Source: Actinomycetota bacterium
GTDB taxonomy: Bacteria; Actinomycetota; Thermoleophilia; Miltoncostaeales; Miltoncostaeaceae
NCBI GenBank assembly: GCA_005800465.1
Contig: SYFI01000006.1
Span: forward strand, 1 to 20,980
DNA: 20,980 nucleotides
Direction: 5' to 3'
Part shown: positions 1-7,298 of the stretch, in pieces
Layout of the letters: every line of letters starts with the position of its first letter
Numbering within the stretch: position 1 is the stretch's first letter
Position numbers and translations under genes: made by a program
Notes under the pieces: generated by a model
What the model saw: only the letters and a program-made list of their open reading frames with translations
Database searches by the model: none
Told to the model about the DNA's origin: nothing

Positions 1-89
1 AGGTTGGATCAGCAGTGCGTGCGGCTGCCGACGTGGCCGTTTCGGGCACCGGCGGCGTGCTGCGACTGCTTCACCAACTGGCCTCCTAA
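1..89 (+). CDS. 3' end of an unidentified gene (partial)
   Basis: A reading frame open from the left edge ends at a TAA at 87-89. It gives 28 residues rich in Ala, Val and Gly that end in LRLLHQLAS, which looks like an ordinary protein tail. No family can be assigned from so little. Codon third positions are only moderately G/C and another frame across the same bases is also open, so the call is tentative. A short palindrome CCCCGCGGGG follows at 93-102 without a U-tract. Confidence 0.3.
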   Translation, partial: VGSAVRAAADVAVSGTGGVLRLLHQLAS

Positions 90-209
90 CAGCCCCGCGG
101 GGCCCGTGTTCCGCTGGAACGTTGTGCGCCGTGATCGCCCTTCCGGAGAGGATGAGTACGCAGAGGCCGTTGATAGTGTGCGCGGCCTTAGAGGCCTGAA
201 TCGGAGAAC

Positions 210-1805
210 ATGCGCGGGCTCGGAACACGAAGCGGGTTTATCGCAATGATCGCGGCTGGCGTGGTCGCCATCGCGGGCATCGCGGTGTTCGCGTTTTCGC
301 TGGTCGGCACCCGCCCCACGGTTGATCCACTGCAGCCCCCGGCGGGCGGAGTGATCAACCCCGGCAAGCACCTCATCGTGGTGGGCACCACCTCGGCCCC
401 CATGAAGGACCTGCGCGTCACCCTTGATGGCAAGGATGTGACCGCGGCTGTGCGAGGCGCGAGCGACGGAATCGCCCTCAGCGCGCCAAATCTCCGAAGC
501 GGCACGCACGCCATGGCCGTGTCGTACTCGACCGGCAGCGGCCTGACGGGTGGCAGCACGTCGAAGTCGTGGGACTTCACCGTTGATCGCACACCGCCCC
601 GTCTCGTGATCTCCAAGCCCTCCGGGGACGGTGCCAACACGCACGCGGTGGCGCTGGCTGGTACCGCCACGCAGGGCAGCTCCATCCACATCACCGCGCG
701 GGGGAACGGGCTCGCCGGCGCCGAGGCCACGGGGACCGGTGGGGCGTGGTCCACCACCACGAACCTGCCCGAGGGCCGATCGACGGTAAAGGTGACGGCC
801 ACCGACCTGGCCGGCAACACCACCACGAAGGCCAAAGTGGTCCTCGTAGACACCAAGGCCCCCGCGCTGCAGCTTGCCCCCACCACCAAACTGGCCAAAC
901 TCACCACCACGCCGCAGCCGATCATCTACGGAAAGGTGGGCGGCGAGAACGCAGCGCTGCTCACCTACGGCGCCAGCATCAACGGCGTGGGCGTGGTGCA
1001 GATCAAGGGCGCTGACGCATCCGCCCCCAGCGCATCGGGGCCGGCGTCAGGCACCATCAGCGACACGGGAATGTCGCTCTCGGGCAACCAGTTTGCACTG
1101 GCCATTGGCCGCCTGCCCGAGGGCAAGAACACGATCACCATTTGGGTGCGTGACCGCAGCGGCAACACCGTGAAGAAGTCGTTCACATCGTTTGTGAACA
1201 CGCAGTCGATGTTTGGCACCTCGCAGCTCACGGTCGGTGCGATCGGTGGCGACGTGAAGCAATTGCAGGAGCGGCTCCGCACGTTGCGTCTGTGGAAGGG
1301 CGGGGCCACCAATACGTACAACGAGAAAACCGCCAAGGCCGTCACGCGATACCAGAAGCGCTTCCACCTGAAGCAGACCGGCAACGTTGACGCAGCGACC
1401 CTCCGCAAGATGGTTGGACGTATTGATATCTCACTGAATAGCCGCAAGCTCACGCTCTACCGCGACGGGCGCCCCTTTAAAACCTTCCGTGTGGCCATTG
1501 GCATGCCAAGCTACCCGACCCCCACCGGCAACTTCCGCATTGTGAACATGCAGAAGAACCCCACGTGGCTGCCACCCGACTCGCCGTGGGCCAAGGGCCT
1601 CGGCCCCGTTCCGCCCGGCCCCGGGAACCCGCTCGGCACGCGCTGGATCGGCACCTCGGCACCTGCTGTGGGCATCCACGGCTCCCCCGCCAGCTGGAGC
1701 ATCGGCACCGCCGCCAGCCACGGCTGCCTGCGCATGCACATCTCCGAAAGCGAGACGTTGTACGAGCTCGTCGTTGTGGGCATGCCTGTGGATATCCACA
1801 ACTGA
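210..1805 (+). CDS. L,D-transpeptidase (YkuD) with Ig-like repeats and peptidoglycan-binding domain
   Basis: Predicted cell-wall enzyme of 531 aa that forms 3-3 peptidoglycan cross-links, or anchors proteins to the wall, outside the membrane. A hydrophobic segment at residues about 12-33 is a signal anchor. Three Ig/Big-like stretches follow (about 35-125, 130-215 and 220-330); the second and third carry TDLAGNT- and RDRSGN-type turns. A PG_binding_1-like domain spans about 340-401 and the YkuD domain about 405-530. The catalytic signature is visible: His490 in IHG, then SHGCLRM with Cys506. The ATG at 210 is the first start after an in-frame TAG at 189-191 and has GGAG at 203-206, a short spacing; ATG 246 is an alternative. 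A small inverted repeat, GGCCT-TAG-AGGCC (184-196), lies just upstream. Thioredoxin and a 90-aa protein follow on the same strand, probably in one operon. The family call is firm; the domain limits are approximate. Confidence 0.9.
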   Translation: MRGLGTRSGFIAMIAAGVVAIAGIAVFAFSLVGTRPTVDPLQPPAGGVINPGKHLIVVGTTSAPMKDLRVTLDGKDVTAAVRGASDGIALSAPNLRSGTHAMAVSYSTGSGLTGGSTSKSWDFTVDRTPPRLVISKPSGDGANTHAVALAGTATQGSSIHITARGNGLAGAEATGTGGAWSTTTNLPEGRSTVKVTATDLAGNTTTKAKVVLVDTKAPALQLAPTTKLAKLTTTPQPIIYGKVGGENAALLTYGASINGVGVVQIKGADASAPSASGPASGTISDTGMSLSGNQFALAIGRLPEGKNTITIWVRDRSGNTVKKSFTSFVNTQSMFGTSQLTVGAIGGDVKQLQERLRTLRLWKGGATNTYNEKTAKAVTRYQKRFHLKQTGNVDAATLRKMVGRIDISLNSRKLTLYRDGRPFKTFRVAIGMPSYPTPTGNFRIVNMQKNPTWLPPDSPWAKGLGPVPPGPGNPLGTRWIGTSAPAVGIHGSPASWSIGTAASHGCLRMHISESETLYELVVVGMPVDIHN

Positions 1806-1819
1806 CCGACGCACCGAAT

Positions 1820-2143
1820 GTGCCCGCGCTCTCTGCTGCAGACTTCGACGGCGAGGCCCTGGCGGCCGGGCGCCTGACGCTTGTCGATTTCTGGGCCCCG
1901 TGGTGCGTTCCGTGCGCCAAGATCGCGCCGCTGGTTGAGGAACTCGCACGCACGCACGAAGGCCGGCTCACCGTGTACGGCCTCGACGTCGACGCGTACC
2001 CCGCCCCTGCGGCCCGTCACAACGTACTCTCCCTCCCGACGCTGATTCTGTTTCGCAGCGGAACCGAGGTGGCCCGGCTCACCGGCACGCCGTCGGCCAA
2101 GAAGATCAACCGAGCGCTTGCGCCCCACCTGGAGTTGCCATGA
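1820..2143 (+). CDS. Thioredoxin (CVPC active site)
   Basis: Small cytoplasmic dithiol-disulfide oxidoreductase of 107 aa, the standard size of a single-domain thioredoxin, with no signal peptide. The active site is WCVPC (Cys29, Cys32), preceded by VDFWAPW. The cis-proline loop SLPTLILF (Pro73) and a following Gly-rich strand are in place. Val replaces the usual Gly in the active site. The start chosen is GTG 1820, because the frame upstream only reads through the transpeptidase gene in a wrong phase; no strong ribosome site is visible. It lies 14 nt after the transpeptidase stop and overlaps the next gene by 4 nt (ATGA), so the three genes are probably co-transcribed. Whether it serves the transpeptidase is unknown; as a cytoplasmic protein it more likely reduces general substrates. 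Confidence 0.85.
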   Translation: MPALSAADFDGEALAAGRLTLVDFWAPWCVPCAKIAPLVEELARTHEGRLTVYGLDVDAYPAPAARHNVLSLPTLILFRSGTEVARLTGTPSAKKINRALAPHLELP

Positions 2144-2412
2144 CCGACAGGCCCACACCCCCGATGTACTTCAGCCTCCGCACTGTGCAGCCCTTCGCGA
2201 AGATGGAACTTCGCGCAGTGGAGGGTGAGCCCGGGGTTGACCTCACCATTGCCGATGGCACGGTCGTGGGTCTGCTACTGCCCGACGTGCGCATGCTTTC
2301 GCGTCTTGATGAGATCTGCGAGAAGGTTGGCATCGACCCGTACGAGTGCTGGCAGCGGGTGCGCGGCGATGTGGACCTGTCGGTGAAGATCCGGGAGAAG
2401 ATCAAAAAGTAG
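2140..2412 (+). CDS. 90-aa protein of unknown function
   Basis: I do not recognise this protein. It has 90 residues, is soluble, and has no signal peptide, cysteine pair or membrane segment. The N-terminal half looks like beta-strands (YFSLRTVQPF, MELRAVEGEPG, DLTIADGTVVGLLL) and the C-terminal half is charged and helical, ending KIREKIKK. The start is supported by GGAG at 2131-2134, five bases before an ATG that overlaps the thioredoxin stop (ATGA), implying translational coupling. Codon use matches its neighbours. It is the last gene of the plus-strand group and is followed by a hairpin. Confidence 0.7.
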   Translation: MTDRPTPPMYFSLRTVQPFAKMELRAVEGEPGVDLTIADGTVVGLLLPDVRMLSRLDEICEKVGIDPYECWQRVRGDVDLSVKIREKIKK

Positions 2413-2436
2413 GGCGGTGCCCGGCAGGCGACCGCC
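2413..2436. terminator. Hairpin after the 90-aa gene, likely U-less terminator
   Basis: GGCGGT (2413-2418) pairs with ACCGCC (2431-2436). Inside, GCC (2419-2421) pairs with GGC (2427-2429), leaving one bulged base. It starts right after the TAG of the 90-aa gene, at a convergent junction. There is no U-tract, so termination is inferred from position only. Confidence 0.4.
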
Positions 2437-2441
2437 AGTTG

Positions 2442-2717
2442 CCCGAGGGCGCTGACCAGCTCCCGGGCCTCATTCGCTCCGATTACCCCGGTCTTCACAA
2501 GGCCCACGTCGCCCGACGACTCGACGATGACCCCCGCGGGAACGCTCCAGATCGACAGCGCCCCGGCCTCGGGGTGCTCATCAAGGTCGCCGTCCACCAC
2601 TGCGCGGGCGGGCGGCGCGTCGTGGATGCCCTACTTCGCCGAGGGGCAGCGCGGGCAGTTGGGGGCGGTGACCACCAGAAGCCACGGACCCTCGCCCTGG
2701 AGGCCGAAGGCCTGCGA
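2442..2717 (-). pseudogene. Decayed tandem copy of the thioredoxin-like domain of the downstream-read neighbour (2730-3446)
   Basis: Read on the minus strand directly after the TGA (2730-2732) of the DUF4395/thioredoxin gene, and in the same frame, this stretch encodes a second copy of that protein's last ~92 residues. GPWLLVVTAPNCPRC is identical in both copies. Further on, DLDEHPEAGALSIWSVPAG matches DLSEHPEAGALPIWSVPAG. The copies are 291 nt apart (97 codons) with no indel, and include an identical DNA run of about 30 nt around the CPRC codons. This copy has an in-frame TAG at 2631-2633, just after CPRCPSAK, and its end codon is CAA instead of a stop, so the frame runs on antisense into the 90-aa gene. 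A GTG at 2600 could start a fragment, but that would lack the active-site cysteines. Best read as a broken duplicate. Confidence 0.75.
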
Positions 2718-3008
2718 GCGGCGTTGCGCTCAGCCCAGGGCGCCCACCAGCTCGGCGGCCTCGGTGGGGCCGATGCGACCGGTCTTCACCATCCCCACGT
2801 CGCCCGACGCCCTGATGACGATGCCCGCGGGCACACTCCAGATGGGCAGCGCCCCGGCCTCGGGGTGTTCGCTCAGGTCGACGCTCACCACCTGACGCGA
2901 TCCCGCTGCGTCCTCAATCGCCCGCTTCGCGGGGCCACAGCGCGGGCAGTTGGGGGCGGTGACCACCAGCAGCCATGGGCCGTCGCCCTTCAGCGCGAAC
3001 GCCTTCTT
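2442..3008. repeat. Direct repeat, two ~276-bp copies with a 291-bp period
   Basis: The copies are about 2442-2717 (decayed) and 2733-3008 (within the intact gene). Diagnostic matches on the plus strand: the run starting gcgcgggcagttgg begins at 2650 and 2941, and cagcgccccggcctcggggtg occurs at about 2557 and 2848. The constant offset of 291 is a multiple of three, which points to unequal duplication of a coding domain and not to an insertion element. Confidence 0.85.
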
Positions 3009-3446
3009 CAGGTCGTGGGCCGATCCGCCTCTGCGCACCAGCTGCTTCCAGGCGATGCACCCGATGCAGATGCCGCTGATTGCCGAGAACAGGGCAACCG
3101 CAGCCACCACGCCGGTGATGATCCAGCCAGCCGTCGACGCGCCCGCGTACAGCAGCGCGATTGCCACCACCAACCTGGAGATGGCCATCAGCTGCGCAAA
3201 GCGCACCGGGCGCGATGGCTCGAGCTCTGCCGGGCGCGCCGGTACGAGGGTGAACAGGTAGGCCACGGGTGACCACCGCGGGCCGATGAGCGCCAATGCG
3301 ATGAACACGGCGGCGATCACCACCACTGCCTGCGTCTGAAAGATGACCGCCTCAAGGCACAGCATGCCGGTAATGGCCTGCGAGAACCGCGGGGCGGCCG
3401 GATGCACTGCCGCGGGCGTATGGGCGGGGAGTGGAAAGATGCTCAT
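2730..3446 (-). CDS. DUF4395 membrane protein fused to a thioredoxin-like domain
   Basis: Predicted inner-membrane thiol-redox protein of 238 aa. The N-terminal part (about 20-135) is DUF4395-like, with hydrophobic segments near 24-54, 60-70 and 86-125. It has the family's PVRFAQ motif (80-85) and ends in GICIGC (Cys127, Cys130). The C-terminal part (about 146-238) is thioredoxin-like: a strand, then CPRC (Cys167, Cys170), a DLSEHPEA strand-loop and the SVPAG cis-Pro region (Pro206). Two separate CxxC pairs in one chain suggest dithiol relay across or at the membrane; this is inference. The ATG at 3446 lies 13 nt after the ileS stop and begins MSIFPLPAHT; longer versions would run antisense-like into ileS. 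It is the last gene of the HAD-ileS operon. A decayed copy of its thioredoxin domain follows its stop. The natural partner is unknown. Confidence 0.8.
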   Translation of the reverse strand: MSIFPLPAHTPAAVHPAAPRFSQAITGMLCLEAVIFQTQAVVVIAAVFIALALIGPRWSPVAYLFTLVPARPAELEPSRPVRFAQLMAISRLVVAIALLYAGASTAGWIITGVVAAVALFSAISGICIGCIAWKQLVRRGGSAHDLKKAFALKGDGPWLLVVTAPNCPRCGPAKRAIEDAAGSRQVVSVDLSEHPEAGALPIWSVPAGIVIRASGDVGMVKTGRIGPTEAAELVGALG

Positions 3447-3459
3447 GCCGCGCAGGTAA

Positions 3460-6400
3460 TCATGGAAGCGCCAACGCGATTGACACCGGCTCGCCGTCGA
3501 TCTCGCCATCCTCGCGGTGCTTGGGCGCGAACGGCAGGCCGTGACCCACGGTGAGTTCGGTGGCCAGCACCTCGCCCGCGATGTAGGCCCGGTGGGCGCC
3601 GATGGCCTCACGCACACGCCCCGACCCGTCGAGGTGCAGGTGGATGCGATCCTCCACCTTCAGGTCGGCGGTGCGGCGGGCGCTCTGGATGGCACGCACC
3701 AGGTCGCGTGCAAGGCCCTCCATCTGCAACTCGGGAGTGATCTCAGTGCTGAGGCCCACGGCGAGCGATCCGCCCTCGGCCACCGCGTAGCCCTCCGACG
3801 GGCGCACCTCGCGCAGCAGGTCATCGTCGGCGAGCATCTGCGTGGCCCCATTCACCTCGATCGCCACCGTGGTGCCGGAGTCGAGCGCCTTGACCGTGGC
3901 CGCGGCATCAAGCGACGCCACCGCCTGGGCAACGGCGGGCATCTCGTTGCCAAAGCGCGGGCCGAGAGTGCGGTAGTTGGGCTTCAGGCTCACTTCCATC
4001 AGGCCCTCGGCGTCGGTGACAAAGCGCACCTCGCGCACGTTCAGCTCCTCGGCAACCACCCGCGACAGCCCCTCCAGCAGGCGGGCAGTGGCCGGCGGAC
4101 AGGCGATAACCGCCTCCTTCAGCGGCTGGCGCACCTTCATCTTGGCCTCCTTGCGGGCCGAGCGGCCAAGCGTGGTGGCCTCAAGCGCTGCGGCCATGGC
4201 CTGCTCAAGTGCCTCGTCACGACGACCACCCGGAGTGGGCCAATCGGCCAGGTGCACGCTCTCGGGTGCAGCAGGGTCGTGGGCCGCAACCAGATTGCCC
4301 CACATCTCGTCAGCGACAAACGGGCAGAACGGCGCCAGCAGCAGGGCGACCGTCGACAGGCACTCGTGGAGCGTGGCGAAGGCCGCAGCCCGATCGGTGG
4401 CGTTGTCGTTGCGCCAGAAACGGCGGCGACCCGTGCGCACATACCAGTTGGACAGGTCGTCGATGAGCGACTCAAGGGCGCGACCGGCGTTGGTGGGGTC
4501 ATAGCCGGCAAGCCCATCGGTGACCACCTGTGTGGTGGCATCCAGACGCGACAGCGCCCAGCGGTCCATCTCGCTGCGCTCGGCCATCGGCGGTGCGGGG
4601 TCGCCCGGGGTGAAGCCATCGGGCAGTGATGCGTAGGTGGCCAGAAATGCGTAGGTGTTCCACAGCGTGAACAGAAACCGGCGCCGGGTCTCATCCACCA
4701 CGTCGAGGCTGAAGCGGAATGAATCCCACGGGCTCTGCGCGGTAAACAGATACCAGCGGAAGGCGTCGGCACCGGCGTGATCGAGCACGGACCAAGGCGC
4801 CACCACATTGCCCTTGCTCTTGCTCATCTTCTGGCCCTCGGGGTCGAGGATGAGCCCCAAGCACACCACGTTGCGGTAGGCCGCCTCGTCAAACAGCAGC
4901 GCCCCCTCGGCCAGCAGCGAGTAGAACCACCCGCGGGTCTGGTCGAGCGCCTCGCACACGAAGTCGGCCGGGAAGTGACCAGCCAGCCCGTTCTCACCCT
5001 CAAACGGATAGTGATGCTGCGCAAACGGCATCGCACCGGAATCGAACCAGACATCGGCGACTTCCGGCACACGATGCGCGACCCCCCCACACCCGCAGCG
5101 GATAGGGATTTCATCAACGTACGGACGGTGGGGATCCAGGCTGACAGGCACCTTGTCCACAGCCCTGTCTCGTAACATTTCGAATGATCCGATGGCCGTG
5201 ACCGTCTCACAGTCGTCACACCGCCAGAACGGCAGCGGGGTGCCCCAGTAGCGCTCGCGACTGATGGCCCAGTCGACGTTGCCCTCGAGCCAGCGGCCAA
5301 AGCGGCCGTGCTTCACGTGGTCGGGGTGCCAACCTACCTGCTCGTTCAGCTCCAGCATTCGGTCGCGCACATCGGTGGTGCGGATGTACCACGAGGGCTT
5401 GGCGTAATAGAGAAGAGGGGTGGAGCAGCGCCAGCAGTGGGGGTAGCTGTGCTCGTAGGGCTTCTCGCGAAACACGCGGTCGCGGGCTTCGAGGTCGGCG
5501 ATCAGTTGCCGGTCGGCATCCTTCACGAACACGCCCACAGCCTCGGGCACCGCGTCGGTGAACAGACCCTGGCGATCGACGGGGTTGGGGGCGTCAAGGT
5601 CGTGCTCGCGCGCAGCACGCATGTCGTCCTCACCGAATGCCGGGGCCAGGTGCACGACTCCGGTGCCGTCCTCAGTGGTGACGAAGTCGCTCATCACCAC
5701 GATGTGCTTGCCCGGGATGTCGCCAAATGGAGGCTCGTAGGCGCTGCCCGCCATCTCAGAGGCCGGCATGGTGCGCACGGTCACCGCGTCGTCGCCGATG
5801 ACCTTTGCCACCAGCGCCTCGGCCATCACCAGGCGCTCACCATCCACTTCTACGACCGCGTAGGCGGTGCCGGGGCTGATTGCCGCGGCCTGATTGGCCG
5901 GGAGCGTCCACGGAGTGGTGGTCCACACCAGCAGCGAGGTGCCGGGGTCGTCCACCAACGGAAACCGCACATAGATGGACGGGTCAACGACGTCCCTGAA
6001 GCCCTGCGCCACCTCGTGGCTCGAAAGGGCGGTGCCACACCTGGGGCAGTACGGCACCACCTTGTCGCTCTCGTACACCAGGCCCTTGTCGAACAGCGTG
6101 GCCAGGCTCCACCACACGCTTTCCACGTAGTCGGTGTCCATGGTGCGGTACGCCTGTGACGTATCAACCCAGAACCCGATGCGGTCGGTGAGGCGCTCCC
6201 ACTCGTCGAGGTACTCGCCCACCGACTCGCGGCAGCGCGCGTTGAACTCGGCGATGCCGTAGGCCTCGATCTCGGGCTTGCCCGAGATGCCGAGGTGCTT
6301 CTCAACCTCGAGCTCCACGGGCAGGCCGTGGCAGTCCCATCCCGCCTTGCGCTCCACATAGCGCCCGCGCATGGTGTGAAAGCGCGGGAAGATGTCCTTG

Positions 6401-6597
6401 AACACCCGGGAGAGCACGTGATGCGAACCCGGACGACCATTGGCCGTGGGCGGGCCCTCGTAAAACACGTACGGGTCAGCGCCCTTGCGGTCGTCAACAC
6501 TTCGCTGGAAGATGTCGCGCTCGTGCCAGAAGGCGAGCACCCGCTCCTCCATCGCCGTCCAGTCGGCCGCCGGTCCCACTGGGCGCCAATTGCTCAT
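3460..6597 (-). CDS. ileS: Isoleucyl-tRNA synthetase, class-2 (eukaryote-like) form
   Basis: Charges tRNA-Ile with isoleucine in the cytoplasm. It has 1045 aa, the length of the eukaryote-like IleRS2 branch. In order: the nucleotide-binding site PTANGRPGSHHV (51-61), in which the usual HxGH reads GSHH (57-60); CPRC (184-187); the editing domain with TTTPWTLPAN (226-235) and GTGVVHLAPAFGEDD (311-325); further Cys pairs at 388-391 and 460-463; the WFDSGA region near 517-522; KMSKS at 590-594; then the anticodon-binding and C-terminal domains. The start ATG 6597 (MSNWRPVGPA) has GGAGG at 6602-6606 with 4-nt spacing and overlaps the HAD gene stop by 4 nt. IleRS2 enzymes are known for weak binding of the antibiotic mupirocin, and the swapped GxHH motif is, from memory, tied to very high resistance. 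No T-box leader is possible at this internal operon position. Confidence 0.97.
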   Translation of the reverse strand: MSNWRPVGPAADWTAMEERVLAFWHERDIFQRSVDDRKGADPYVFYEGPPTANGRPGSHHVLSRVFKDIFPRFHTMRGRYVERKAGWDCHGLPVELEVEKHLGISGKPEIEAYGIAEFNARCRESVGEYLDEWERLTDRIGFWVDTSQAYRTMDTDYVESVWWSLATLFDKGLVYESDKVVPYCPRCGTALSSHEVAQGFRDVVDPSIYVRFPLVDDPGTSLLVWTTTPWTLPANQAAAISPGTAYAVVEVDGERLVMAEALVAKVIGDDAVTVRTMPASEMAGSAYEPPFGDIPGKHIVVMSDFVTTEDGTGVVHLAPAFGEDDMRAAREHDLDAPNPVDRQGLFTDAVPEAVGVFVKDADRQLIADLEARDRVFREKPYEHSYPHCWRCSTPLLYYAKPSWYIRTTDVRDRMLELNEQVGWHPDHVKHGRFGRWLEGNVDWAISRERYWGTPLPFWRCDDCETVTAIGSFEMLRDRAVDKVPVSLDPHRPYVDEIPIRCGCGGVAHRVPEVADVWFDSGAMPFAQHHYPFEGENGLAGHFPADFVCEALDQTRGWFYSLLAEGALLFDEAAYRNVVCLGLILDPEGQKMSKSKGNVVAPWSVLDHAGADAFRWYLFTAQSPWDSFRFSLDVVDETRRRFLFTLWNTYAFLATYASLPDGFTPGDPAPPMAERSEMDRWALSRLDATTQVVTDGLAGYDPTNAGRALESLIDDLSNWYVRTGRRRFWRNDNATDRAAAFATLHECLSTVALLLAPFCPFVADEMWGNLVAAHDPAAPESVHLADWPTPGGRRDEALEQAMAAALEATTLGRSARKEAKMKVRQPLKEAVIACPPATARLLEGLSRVVAEELNVREVRFVTDAEGLMEVSLKPNYRTLGPRFGNEMPAVAQAVASLDAAATVKALDSGTTVAIEVNGATQMLADDDLLREVRPSEGYAVAEGGSLAVGLSTEITPELQMEGLARDLVRAIQSARRTADLKVEDRIHLHLDGSGRVREAIGAHRAYIAGEVLATELTVGHGLPFAPKHREDGEIDGEPVSIALALP

Positions 6598-7262
6598 ACG
6601 GCCTCCACCACTGCAGGGTCTGTCCGGAGCACCCGGATCACGTCGTGAAAGTCCTCGTACGGCACGAAGGGCACGTCCTCCTGCACAAGCCACTCCGCCA
6701 GGCCATCACGGGCGAAGATCTGATCGGCCAGCAGCGACGCGCAGCGATCGGAGATGCCGTCGCCCACATAGATCAGCCGCTCGCCTGCATGGCGCTCGCG
6801 AATTGCGTGGCGCTTACACCTTCGGCCACAGATCTCGCAGGTGTCGCCCCGGTGATCCCCCCACACCAGCGTGCATCCCCCGGTCGTAAAGACGGCGTCG
6901 TTGGCGACCACCTCGAGGTGCCTGAGGCCCAAGTCGCCCAGCACCTCGTCAATGACGCAGCGAAAGCCTGCGCTCATCACCACCAATCGGTGACCACCGG
7001 CCTCGGCAAACGCCACCAGATCCGCGAAGCCGGGGCGTGTGCCCGCCTGTTCGCGCACCAGGGCCACCACGACACCGTGGGGAGCGGTGACCGTCGCGAA
7101 CTGGGTCTGCATTGCCTCCTCCACGGTCATTTCGCCCGACCGGAGGGCCGGTTCGATCTGATCCCAGAGACCCGGGCGCCCGTGAGCATCCACGATCACG
7201 TGCAGCGTGTCGCGCAGTGTGATCGTGCCGTCGAAGTCCACGGCGATGAGGAGCGGTGCCAC
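6594..7262 (-). CDS. HAD-family phosphatase, MtnX-like
   Basis: Predicted soluble Mg-dependent phosphatase of the HAD-IB type, 222 aa from the chosen start. Motif I is DFDGTIT near the N-terminus, motif II is VVMSAG, and motif IV is YVGDGISDRCAS. A cysteine-rich stretch, GDTCEICGRRCKR, precedes motif IV. That stretch and the ending around FARDGLAEWL ... VPYEDFHDV resemble MtnX, the methionine-salvage phosphatase (2-hydroxy-3-keto-5-methylthiopentenyl-1-phosphate). No other salvage gene is near, so the substrate is open. I chose GTG 7262 (MAPLLIAVDFDGT) because TACCCT lies 8 nt upstream, as for a leaderless message, and it places motif I at a normal distance from the N-terminus. ATG 7295 would add 11 residues. 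The gene overlaps ileS by 4 nt (ATGA) and heads that operon. Confidence 0.85.
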   Translation of the reverse strand: MAPLLIAVDFDGTITLRDTLHVIVDAHGRPGLWDQIEPALRSGEMTVEEAMQTQFATVTAPHGVVVALVREQAGTRPGFADLVAFAEAGGHRLVVMSAGFRCVIDEVLGDLGLRHLEVVANDAVFTTGGCTLVWGDHRGDTCEICGRRCKRHAIRERHAGERLIYVGDGISDRCASLLADQIFARDGLAEWLVQEDVPFVPYEDFHDVIRVLRTDPAVVEAV

Positions 7263-7270
7263 GACCCACG

Positions 7271-7276
7271 AGGGTA
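7271..7276 (-). promoter_or_regulatory. Putative -10 element (TACCCT) for the HAD-ileS operon
   Basis: Read on the minus strand, TACCCT fits TANNNT and ends 8 nt before GTG 7262, so transcription would start at or next to the start codon. It sits in GGTACCCT, the same octamer as upstream of fabZ. I see no convincing -35 hexamer. Confidence 0.4.
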
Positions 7277-7285
7277 CCAGCGGGA

Positions 7286-7291
7286 TACCAT
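7286..7291 (+). promoter_or_regulatory. Putative -10 element (TACCAT) for the hydrolase gene
   Basis: TACCAT fits TANNNT and ends 7 nt before GTG 7299, the layout of a leaderless promoter. No -35 consensus is evident. It lies only 9 nt from the opposing -10 candidate for the HAD gene. Confidence 0.4.
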
Positions 7292-7298
7292 CCATCGT

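Noticed and set aside
1565..1819. N-terminal extension of thioredoxin
   Set aside because: This part runs through the transpeptidase gene in another frame; the 107-aa product from GTG 1820 has the normal thioredoxin length.
2631..2732. Possible TGA read-through (for example selenocysteine) joining both thioredoxin copies
   Set aside because: The read-through frame meets a TAG 32 codons later, the TGA is not at a catalytic cysteine position, and no SECIS-like structure is evident. Decay of a duplicate is simpler.
5308..6159. 283-codon plus-strand frame, and others across ileS
   Set aside because: Antisense shadows of the well-supported ileS gene with no recognisable domains.
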